Assembly: GCA_019118985.1 (NCBI GenBank) | Contig: DWXX01000129.1 | Location: 1-5,727, forward strand | DNA length: 5,727 nt | Direction: 5' to 3' | Source of the DNA: Candidatus Faecalibacterium faecipullorum | GTDB taxonomy: Bacteria; Bacillota; Clostridia; Oscillospirales; Ruminococcaceae | Part shown: positions 1 through 5,005 of the stretch, piece after piece | Layout of the letters: each line of letters opens with the position of its first letter | How positions within the stretch are numbered: position 1 is the stretch's first letter | Notes under the pieces: generated by a model | What the model saw: the letters and a program-made list of their open reading frames with translations, nothing else | The model's database searches: none | Told to the model about the DNA's origin: nothing | Translations under genes and position numbers: made by a program

Positions 1-2
1 GT

Positions 3-119
3 AATATAATATTTAAACGTGATAGGATTTTTGTTCTCGAAGATGAAGACTTCGAATTTCCTGCATACACCGACAGTAAGTTTGATGCCCAAAACAAGTT
101 GAAACTGTTTGGATTTTAA
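3..119 (+). CDS. 3' end of an AT-rich gene of unknown function (partial)
   Basis: An open frame enters from the left edge and gives 38 residues before a TAA at 117-119. The peptide is mixed-charge with an acidic run (VLEDEDFEF) and ends KLKLFGF. I do not recognise the family, and too little is present to assign a function. Support for it being coding: the other two forward frames contain stops, the composition looks protein-like, and a strong intrinsic terminator begins 36 nt after the stop. The AT-rich composition (39 G/C in bases 1-120) contrasts sharply with the GC-rich phage genes downstream, so this gene has a different recent history. It may be a moron or accessory cargo gene, or a host gene. 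Its start lies outside the window. Confidence 0.6.
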   Translation, partial: NIIFKRDRIFVLEDEDFEFPAYTDSKFDAQNKLKLFGF

Positions 120-154
120 TTGAACTATACATTCATAGTTTCTTCCTCCAAAAT

Positions 155-193
155 CAAAGGGACGCACCGAAAGGTGCGTCCTTTTGTTGTTTT
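155..193 (+). terminator. Rho-independent terminator after the AT-rich gene
   Basis: A 14-bp stem (155-168 with 173-186, one G-U wobble at 159/182) is closed by a GAAA tetraloop of the stable GNRA type. The 3' arm ends in TTTT and is followed by a T-rich tail (TTGTTTT, 187-193). The core arms are GGACGCACC and GGTGCGTCC. The position 36 nt downstream of the stop at 117-119 fits termination of that gene. A-rich sequence upstream of the stem could give some activity in the opposite direction. Confidence 0.85.
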
Positions 194-209
194 AGAGGTA
201 TAGACGGAC

Positions 210-250
210 AGCCGTCCCTGGGCCCTGGGTGGGTCCGGGGGCGGCTTTTT
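210..250 (+). terminator. Second, GC-rich hairpin terminator
   Basis: A predicted 16-bp stem pairs 210-225 with 231-246, including three G-U wobbles, across a 5-nt loop (226-230, TGGGT). It runs directly into TTTTT at 246-250. Stem plus T-run is the standard intrinsic terminator form. It lies only 24 nt beyond the first hairpin, making a tandem pair that would insulate the packaging operon from upstream transcription. The hairpin was read by eye; a folding calculation was not done. Confidence 0.7.
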
Positions 251-393
251 GCGTGAGGGGCGGATAAAAAGGGGGAAGAAAAAATTCCTTTTTGGGGAGA
301 AAAAGTGCGCGCGAAAGGACACACTGTGCGGACGGGGCGGGGGGTGGTATCCTGTTGGCAGGCGGCCGGAAGGCGGCGGAAAGGAGTGAGACA
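251..393 (+). promoter_or_regulatory. Untranslated leader of the packaging operon
   Basis: This stretch lies between the second terminator and the GTG start at 394. It has purine-rich runs, and its composition becomes GC-rich toward the 3' end. Since two terminators lie just upstream, a promoter for the packaging operon would be expected here. The only -10-like hexamer I see is TATCCT at 348-353, and it has no convincing -35 partner. The frame of the downstream gene is open back to a TTG at 292, but no ribosome binding site supports that start, so I treat the stretch as non-coding. Confidence 0.35.
381..386 (+). promoter_or_regulatory. Ribosome binding site that fixes the GTG start at 394
   Basis: AAGGAG lies 7 nt upstream of GTG 394. 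This favours the GTG start over the upstream in-frame TTG at 292, which has no comparable site. Residues after the GTG read AKKRGGSLADLQ, a plausible N-terminus, whereas the upstream extension is low-complexity Arg/Gly-rich sequence. Confidence 0.75.
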
Positions 394-678
394 GTGGCAA
401 AGAAACGAGGCGGCAGCCTGGCCGACCTGCAGCGGGCCACCGACCTTTTGAGCGGACTGCTGGCGCAGGAGGCGCGGGCGCTGGATAAGCGCAGGCGGGA
501 GGAAGGCTGCGGCGATATGAAGGCCATGAAGGAGATCACCGCGGTGCTGAAAGACCTGGCCGCCGTGGCAAAAAGCCTGGGCGAACAGCAGGGCGAGGGC
601 GGCGCGGGTGAGTGCGGCGTGGTACTGCTGCCCCCCGCCGGCACGCCCGAGACAGAAGGAAAGGAGGTGAACGAATGA
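394..678 (+). CDS. Short terminase-small-subunit-like protein
   Basis: This gene encodes 94 residues from a GTG start with AAGGAG 7 nt upstream. Two helical stretches can be seen, about residues 8-35 (SLADLQRATDLLSGLLAQEA) and 41-63 (DMKAMKEITAVLKDLAAV). A flexible Gly/Glu linker follows, then a hydrophobic tail peptide GVVLLPP near residues 75-81. It sits immediately before terL and overlaps it by 4 nt (ATGA, 675-678), which implies translational coupling. A small terminase that recognises phage DNA and regulates the TerL motor is expected at this position, and the short helix plus hydrophobic tail fits. However, it is shorter than usual small terminases and I see no clear helix-turn-helix. 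The role rests mainly on position; it could be a reduced TerS or a packaging accessory protein. Confidence 0.55.
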   Translation: MAKKRGGSLADLQRATDLLSGLLAQEARALDKRRREEGCGDMKAMKEITAVLKDLAAVAKSLGEQQGEGGAGECGVVLLPPAGTPETEGKEVNE

Positions 679-2117
679 GCAAGATCGTCTGGCAGCCGCA
701 GCCGCGGCAGCGCGCTTTTATGGAGCGGGCCGAGCCGGAAGCCCTCTACGGGGGCGCGGCGGGGGGCGGCAAGAGCGACGCGCTGGTCGTCGAGGCGCTG
801 CGGCAGGTACATATCCCCCACTACCGGGGGCTGATCCTGCGCAAGACCTACCCGCAGCTGAGCGACCTTGTGGACAAGAGCATGCGGTATTACCCCAGGG
901 CCTTCCCCGGGGCGGCGTACAACGCGACGGGCCATGTGTGGGTCTTCCCCAGCGGGGCGAAGATCTGGTTCGGGTCGATGCAGCACACCAAAGACCGCAC
1001 CAATTACCAGGGCAAGGCGTTCGACTTCATCGGGTTCGACGAGCTGACCCACTTTGAATGGGACGAGTACAGCTACATGATGAGCCGCAACCGCCCCACC
1101 GGGCCGGGGACGCGGGTGTATATGCGCTCGACCACCAACCCCGGCGGGGTGGGGCACGGATGGGTGAAGGAACGGTTCATCACCCCCGCGCCCCCCGGCA
1201 CCCCCATCTGGGAGGAATACCAGGTGCGGATGCCGGACGGCGGGGTAAAGACCTACCGGCGGGCAAGGGTGTTCATCCCGTCGAGCGTCTTTGACAACCC
1301 CGCGCTGCTGGCAAACGACCCGGAGTACCTGGCAAACCTCGCGGCGCTGCCCGAGGCCGAAAAGCAGGCGCTGCTCTACGGCAGCTGGGACAGCTTTTCG
1401 GGGCAGGTGTTCACCGAGTGGCGCAACGACCCCGACCACTATCAGGACCAGCGGTGGACCCATGTGATCGAACCGTTCCAGATACCGGCCCACTGGCGGA
1501 TCTGGCGGGGGTACGACTTCGGGTTTTCAAAGCCCTTCTCGGTGGGGTGGTACGCGGTGGACGAGGAGAGACGGATCTACCGGATCAAGGAGCTGTACGG
1601 CTCGAGCGGGCGGCCCAACGAGGGGCTGCGGCTCGACCCGGTGGAACAGGCCCGCCGCATCCGGGCCGCCGAACAGGACGACCCCATGCTGCGGGGCAGG
1701 GTGATCCGCGGCATCGCCGACCCGGCCATCTTCGACGAGAGCCGGGGGGAGAGCATCGCCGCCATGATGGAGCGGGGCCCGCACTACGTCCACTGGGCGG
1801 CGGCGGACAACACCCGCCTGGCCGGCAAGATGCAGCTGCACTACCGCCTGGCCTTCGACGGGGAGGGGCGGCCGATGTTTCAGGTCTTCAACACCTGCCG
1901 CAACTTCATCCGGACCATCCCGTCGCTGGTCTACGACGAGTGCAGCGTGGAGGATGTGGACACCCGGCAGGAGGACCACATCTACGACGAGTGCCGGTAC
2001 GTTTTGATGGAAAACCTCATCAGCCCGCCGGCCCGGCCGTCGGCGGCGCCCCCCGCGGACGACCCGCTGGAACTGCGGAAGGACAGGGGCACGAACGCAA
2101 GATTTTACAGGATCTGA
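675..2117 (+). CDS. terL: Phage terminase large subunit (packaging ATPase/nuclease)
   Basis: This 480-residue protein is the DNA-packaging motor, which pumps phage DNA through the portal into the procapsid and cuts it to unit length. The N-terminal ATPase domain has a Walker A motif GGAAGGGKS (26-34), a Walker B motif ending in D122-E123 (FIGFDE), and the coupling motif STTNPG (152-157). The C-terminal RNase H-like nuclease domain shows candidate metal ligands: D281 in YDFGF, D349 in IADP, and D434/D438 in DHIYDECRY. The length is normal for the family, and all motor and nuclease motifs are intact. The start at ATG 675 is preceded by AAGGAGGTGA (661-670), an excellent ribosome binding site; an in-frame upstream extension to 612 lies inside the preceding gene and is not needed. 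The style suggests a Terminase_6-type large subunit, which is inferred from motifs alone. Confidence 0.97.
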   Translation: MSKIVWQPQPRQRAFMERAEPEALYGGAAGGGKSDALVVEALRQVHIPHYRGLILRKTYPQLSDLVDKSMRYYPRAFPGAAYNATGHVWVFPSGAKIWFGSMQHTKDRTNYQGKAFDFIGFDELTHFEWDEYSYMMSRNRPTGPGTRVYMRSTTNPGGVGHGWVKERFITPAPPGTPIWEEYQVRMPDGGVKTYRRARVFIPSSVFDNPALLANDPEYLANLAALPEAEKQALLYGSWDSFSGQVFTEWRNDPDHYQDQRWTHVIEPFQIPAHWRIWRGYDFGFSKPFSVGWYAVDEERRIYRIKELYGSSGRPNEGLRLDPVEQARRIRAAEQDDPMLRGRVIRGIADPAIFDESRGESIAAMMERGPHYVHWAAADNTRLAGKMQLHYRLAFDGEGRPMFQVFNTCRNFIRTIPSLVYDECSVEDVDTRQEDHIYDECRYVLMENLISPPARPSAAPPADDPLELRKDRGTNARFYRI

Positions 2118-2128
2118 GGTGACAAGAG

Positions 2129-3940
2129 ATGGAACAGGACTTTCTGACGCAGGCGGCGACGCCCATCGGGCCTGAACAGGCGGCCGAGGCGGAGCGGATC
2201 CTGCACAAGTACAAAGCCGGCAAGGCGGCGCTGGACCGCCGGCTGATCGACAACGAGCTGTGGTTCCGTATGGCGCACTGGAAGCAGTACAAAAACCGGA
2301 TGATGGAGGGCAAGCCGCAGCCTTCCAGCGGGTGGCTGTTCAACTCGATCGCCAGCAGGCACGCCGACGCCATGGACAACTACCCCGAGCCCTGCGTGCT
2401 GCCCCGGGCGGCCGACGACGAGGCGACGGCCCGCACCCTCTCGAGCGTGCTGCCGGTGGTGCTGGAACAGGCCGACTACGAGCAGGTCTACTCGGACAGC
2501 TGGTGGCGCAAGCTCAAGCAGGGGACGGGGGTCAAGGGGATCTTCTGGGACCCGGCGGCCCGCGGCGGGATGGGCGAGATCGCCATCCGGTCGATGAACC
2601 TGCTGATGCTGTACTGGCAGCCGGGGATCATGGACATCCAGGACAGCCCGCACTTTTTCAGCCTGAGCCTGGAGGATTCGGACCGGCTGGCCGAGCGCTG
2701 GCCCCAGCTGAAAGGGCGGACCGGCGGCACCATCGACGCGGCGCGGTACATCCACGACGACTCGATCGACACCACCGACAAGAGCGTGGTGGTGGACTGG
2801 TACTACAAAAAGCCGGGCCCCGGCGGCAGGGAGCTGGTGCACTACTGCAAGTTCTGCAACGGGGTGGTGCTGTACGCCAGCGAGAACGACCCGCTTTTGG
2901 CGCAGCGCGGCTTTTACGACCACGGCAAGTATCCCTTCGTCTTTGACGTGCTCTTCCAGGAGGAGGACAGCCCGGCGGGATTCGGGTACATCGACGTGAT
3001 GAAGGACTGCCAGAACTCGATCGACAAGATGAACCAGGCGATGGACGAAAACGTCCTGCTGGCCTCCAAGCAGCGGTATGTGCTGAGCGACGCGGCGGGG
3101 GTCAACGAGGAGGAGCTGGCCGACTTCGGCCGGGACATCGTCCATGTGACCGGGCGGCTGAGCGACGACAGCTTCCATCAGCTGCAGACCGCCGGGCTGC
3201 AGGCCAGCTCGATCACCTACCGCAACAGCCGGGTGGACGAGCTGAAGGAGATCAGCGGCAACCGGGACGTCAGCCAGGGCGGCACGTCGGGCGGGGTGAC
3301 GGCGGCGTCGGCCATCGCGGCGCTGCAGGAGGCCGGCAGCAAGCTGAGCCGCGACACCATCAAGAGCGCCTACCGGGCCTTTGCCAGGGAGTGCTACATG
3401 GTCATCGACCTGATGCGGCAGTTCTACGACGAGGAGCGGGTCTTCCGCATCGTCGGGCGGCAGGGGGAGAACCAGTTCGTCCGCTTCAGCGGCACGGCGC
3501 TGCGCCCGGCGCCGGTGCGGGACATCGCCGGGGTCGAGCTGGGCAGCCGGGAGCCGGTGTTCGACATCACCATCTCGGCGGCGCGCAAGTCGGCCTTCAG
3601 CCGGCTGACCCAGAACGAGACCGCCAAGGAGTGCTATCAGCTGGGCTTTTTCAACCCGGCCAACGCCGACGCGGCCCTGGCTGCGCTGGAGATGATGGAC
3701 TTTGAGGGGATCGAGAAGGTGCGCCAGCGGGTGCGGGCCAACGGCACCATGGCGCAGCAGCTGGCCCTGGCAAAGCAGCAGCTGGCCCGCGCCGCCCAGC
3801 TGATGCAGGCGGCGCGCACGGCCCCAACAAAACAGCCGGCCCGGGGCGGGAAGGGCGCGCCCCGGCCGGTGCGCGCGGCAAAGCCCGCCGGCCCCGCCGA
3901 CGCGGCCCGCCGGGCCATGAAGGTGCAAACAGCACAGTAA
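2129..3940 (+). CDS. Phage portal protein (P22-like)
   Basis: This 603-residue protein forms the dodecameric ring at the capsid vertex through which TerL moves DNA, and it probably nucleates head assembly. It starts 11 nt after terL, with GAGGTGA just upstream of the ATG. Recognisable features are the N-terminal Trp/Tyr-rich stretch LWFRMAHWKQYKNRMMEG, a long conserved middle, and the Gly/Ser-rich stretch after NRDVSQGG (from about residue 378) followed by a long helix. All of these are typical of P22-type portals in clostridial phages with N4-gp56 capsids. Near the C-terminus, residues 541-560 contain two QQLA units seven residues apart. They are encoded by a 14-nt direct repeat (3754-3767 and 3775-3788), which suits a barrel-type helix. 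The last ~40 residues are basic, Pro/Ala-rich and probably disordered. I see no truncation. Confidence 0.92.
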   Translation: MEQDFLTQAATPIGPEQAAEAERILHKYKAGKAALDRRLIDNELWFRMAHWKQYKNRMMEGKPQPSSGWLFNSIASRHADAMDNYPEPCVLPRAADDEATARTLSSVLPVVLEQADYEQVYSDSWWRKLKQGTGVKGIFWDPAARGGMGEIAIRSMNLLMLYWQPGIMDIQDSPHFFSLSLEDSDRLAERWPQLKGRTGGTIDAARYIHDDSIDTTDKSVVVDWYYKKPGPGGRELVHYCKFCNGVVLYASENDPLLAQRGFYDHGKYPFVFDVLFQEEDSPAGFGYIDVMKDCQNSIDKMNQAMDENVLLASKQRYVLSDAAGVNEEELADFGRDIVHVTGRLSDDSFHQLQTAGLQASSITYRNSRVDELKEISGNRDVSQGGTSGGVTAASAIAALQEAGSKLSRDTIKSAYRAFARECYMVIDLMRQFYDEERVFRIVGRQGENQFVRFSGTALRPAPVRDIAGVELGSREPVFDITISAARKSAFSRLTQNETAKECYQLGFFNPANADAALAALEMMDFEGIEKVRQRVRANGTMAQQLALAKQQLARAAQLMQAARTAPTKQPARGGKGAPRPVRAAKPAGPADAARRAMKVQTAQ

Positions 3941-3952
3941 AGGAGGCAAGAG

Positions 3953-4927
3953 ATGATCAAGGCAGTTTACAGTGAGATGGACGGCCCCGCCGGCGTCACC
4001 CGGCGGCTGAGCGTGCAGGGGCACGCGGGCTACGCCCCCGCCGGGCAGGACATCGTCTGCGCCGGGGCGAGCATCCTGGTGCAGGCGCTGGTCTGGATGG
4101 CGTCGGACGCCGGGCAGGCCGACTGCACCGCGTCCGACGGGCCGGAGGGCCCCCGAGTGACGGTGACGGCCGGGCCCGCCGCGGAGCTGCGGCAGGGCGA
4201 GCGGATGGCCGGCGGCTTTGAGCTGGCCAGGGCGGGGCTGGCCCTGCTGGCAGAGCGGTACCCCGACCACCTGCGCTTTTCCGACACCAGCCGGCAGAGC
4301 GAGGAAGGGATGGTGGACCTGCAGCTCTTCGCGGAGAAAAAGCGCGGGGCGGACAGGCGGGAAGAGCCCCCCGCCCTCAGCCGGGCGCAGGCCCGTCAGG
4401 CCCGGGCGGAGGGGACCCTGCACCCGAAGGGGCAGGCGGACCGCCGCCGCGCCGCCGAACGGAAGGAGGAAGAAGCCGCCGCCAAGACCCCGCGGGATGC
4501 GGCGGCGCGGCAGCCGGTCCGCCCGGCCCCCGAGCAGATGCTGGGCATCGGGGAGGCGGGGCGGTTCATCCGGGGGCTGCATCTGTGGTGGGCCCTGGAA
4601 GAGGCCGAGATGCGCCGGGGCGACCCGACATTCTCCTTCCGGCAGGCGCTGCAGAGCCCCGAGATGCGCCGGATGATGAAGATGCCGGGGATGCGGATGC
4701 GGGACGCCTACCGCGCGTCCCACTACGACCGGCTGATGGCCGGCGCAGCCCGCGCCGTCGAGCGCGGGGTGGTGGACCGGGTGCGGCAGCGCGGCGCACG
4801 TCCGGCCGAAAACGGCATCCACGCTACCGGGGCGGCCGCGGTGGCGCCCGACGTCAGCCGGATGACCCGCGCGCAGCGGGAGGCGCTGGAGCGGGAGGCC
4901 CTGCACGGGGCCAAGATCAGGCTGTGA
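3953..4927 (+). CDS. prp: Prp-type cysteine protease fused to a capsid scaffold, with internal Prp cleavage site
   Basis: This gene encodes 324 residues from ATG 3953, with AAAGGAGG 6 nt upstream. Residues 1 to about 115 match the Prp (YsxB) family, which trims ribosomal protein L27 in Bacillota. The catalytic pair is His24 in GHAGYA and Cys36 in DIVCAGAS, 12 residues apart as in S. aureus Prp (H22/C34). The domain ends in the family-like ERYPDHLRF, a length close to free-standing Prp (~106 residues). Residues 123-127 are LQLFA, the Prp recognition motif, with predicted cleavage F126|A127. Residues 127-324 look like a phage scaffold: a charged, probably helical first half, a segment from residue 237 (EMRRMMKMPGMRMRDAY), and a C-terminal RPAENG (283-288) plus GAKIRL ending, resembling scaffolds beside N4-gp56 capsid genes. 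Usually Prp and scaffold are separate genes. The fused product probably self-cleaves and then trims the capsid protein; this is inferred. Confidence 0.88.
   Translation: MIKAVYSEMDGPAGVTRRLSVQGHAGYAPAGQDIVCAGASILVQALVWMASDAGQADCTASDGPEGPRVTVTAGPAAELRQGERMAGGFELARAGLALLAERYPDHLRFSDTSRQSEEGMVDLQLFAEKKRGADRREEPPALSRAQARQARAEGTLHPKGQADRRRAAERKEEEAAAKTPRDAAARQPVRPAPEQMLGIGEAGRFIRGLHLWWALEEAEMRRGDPTFSFRQALQSPEMRRMMKMPGMRMRDAYRASHYDRLMAGAARAVERGVVDRVRQRGARPAENGIHATGAAAVAPDVSRMTRAQREALEREALHGAKIRL
4301..4309 (+). promoter_or_regulatory. Candidate internal ribosome binding site for nested scaffold start
   Basis: GAGGAAGGG directly precedes the in-frame ATG at 4310. GAGG (4301-4304) leaves a 5-nt spacer, which is workable though on the short side. 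Purine runs occur by chance in GC-rich coding sequence, but this one falls exactly at the protease/scaffold boundary, ahead of a methionine that gives the short leader MVDLQLFA. Confidence 0.4.
4310..4927 (+). CDS. Possible nested scaffold protein from an internal start
   Basis: Translation from ATG 4310 (Met120 of the fusion) would give a 205-residue scaffold without the protease domain. Its N-terminus would be MVDLQLFAEKK, very like the pre-L27 leader that Prp cuts (leader ending LQFF|A) and like stand-alone clostridial phage scaffolds that begin with an LQLFA-type peptide. Head assembly normally needs much more scaffold than protease, and a nested start would provide that. Lambda gpC/Nu3 is a known precedent with an unrelated protease. 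After the cleavage site, a hand count gives 42 Lys/Arg and 27 Asp/Glu in 198 residues, so the scaffold is notably basic. Use of this start is unproven; self-cleavage of the full fusion would give the same mature scaffold. Confidence 0.4.
   Translation: MVDLQLFAEKKRGADRREEPPALSRAQARQARAEGTLHPKGQADRRRAAERKEEEAAAKTPRDAAARQPVRPAPEQMLGIGEAGRFIRGLHLWWALEEAEMRRGDPTFSFRQALQSPEMRRMMKMPGMRMRDAYRASHYDRLMAGAARAVERGVVDRVRQRGARPAENGIHATGAAAVAPDVSRMTRAQREALEREALHGAKIRL
4316..4332 (+). repeat. Direct repeat copy 1 encoding the Prp cleavage motif (scaffold)
   Basis: The 17 nt GACCTGCAGCTCTTCGC encode DLQLFA (residues 122-127 of the fusion) and are identical to 5036-5052 in the capsid gene. The peptide is the Prp target; cleavage is predicted between Phe126 and Ala127. 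Identical codon choice in both copies could reflect shared codon bias or a copied segment. Confidence 0.85.
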
Positions 4928-4949
4928 CAGGCCCGACATACGGTACGAA

Positions 4950-4967
4950 CCGGCCCCCGCGGGCCGG
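4950..4967 (+). promoter_or_regulatory. GC hairpin between scaffold and capsid genes
   Basis: CCGGCCC (4950-4956) pairs perfectly with GGGCCGG (4961-4967) over a 4-nt loop. No T-run follows, so it is not a standard terminator. It sits in the only sizeable spacer of the operon (4928-5005), before the most highly expressed gene of such modules. Possible roles are protecting or processing the capsid mRNA, or partial attenuation. An overlapping weaker inverted repeat, CGGT-ACGA-ACCG (4941-4952), could compete with it. Confidence 0.5.
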
Positions 4968-5005
4968 ATGAACGAGATACGACCATACAAAGAAAGGACC
5001 ATGTT

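Noticed and set aside
123..149. Minus-strand GGAGGAAG followed by ATG (136-134), and a 6-bp inverted repeat AACTAT...ATAGTT
   Set aside because: The minus-strand frame stops after three codons (Met-Asn-Val), so it is not a gene start. A 6-bp inverted repeat is expected by chance in AT-rich DNA. It could be the remnant of a gene start at a recombination junction, but nothing supports that.
266..293. Inverted repeat AAAAAGG/CCTTTTT in the leader as a third terminator
   Set aside because: The stem is only 7 bp and mostly A-T with a 14-nt loop, with no further T-run beyond the stem.
348..353. TATCCT as a -10 promoter element
   Set aside because: No acceptable -35 hexamer at the usual spacing; a promoter is expected in this leader but cannot be placed.
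192..1493. 433-codon open minus-strand frame opposite terL
   Set aside because: Same antisense shadow effect; it runs through two terminator hairpins and is contradicted by the well-supported terL frame.
1418..2122. Alternative + strand frame inside terL, and similar ones at 2260-2946, 3391-3705, 4218-4676 and 4585-4971
   Set aside because: They lack ribosome binding sites and show Arg/Gly/Pro/Ala-rich low-complexity translations typical of off-frame reading in GC-rich genes.
4331..4345. GAAAAAGC after the LQLFA site as a -1 frameshift slippery site linking protease and scaffold
   Set aside because: Protease and scaffold are already in the same frame, so no frameshift is needed, and the A-run does not form a full slippery heptamer.
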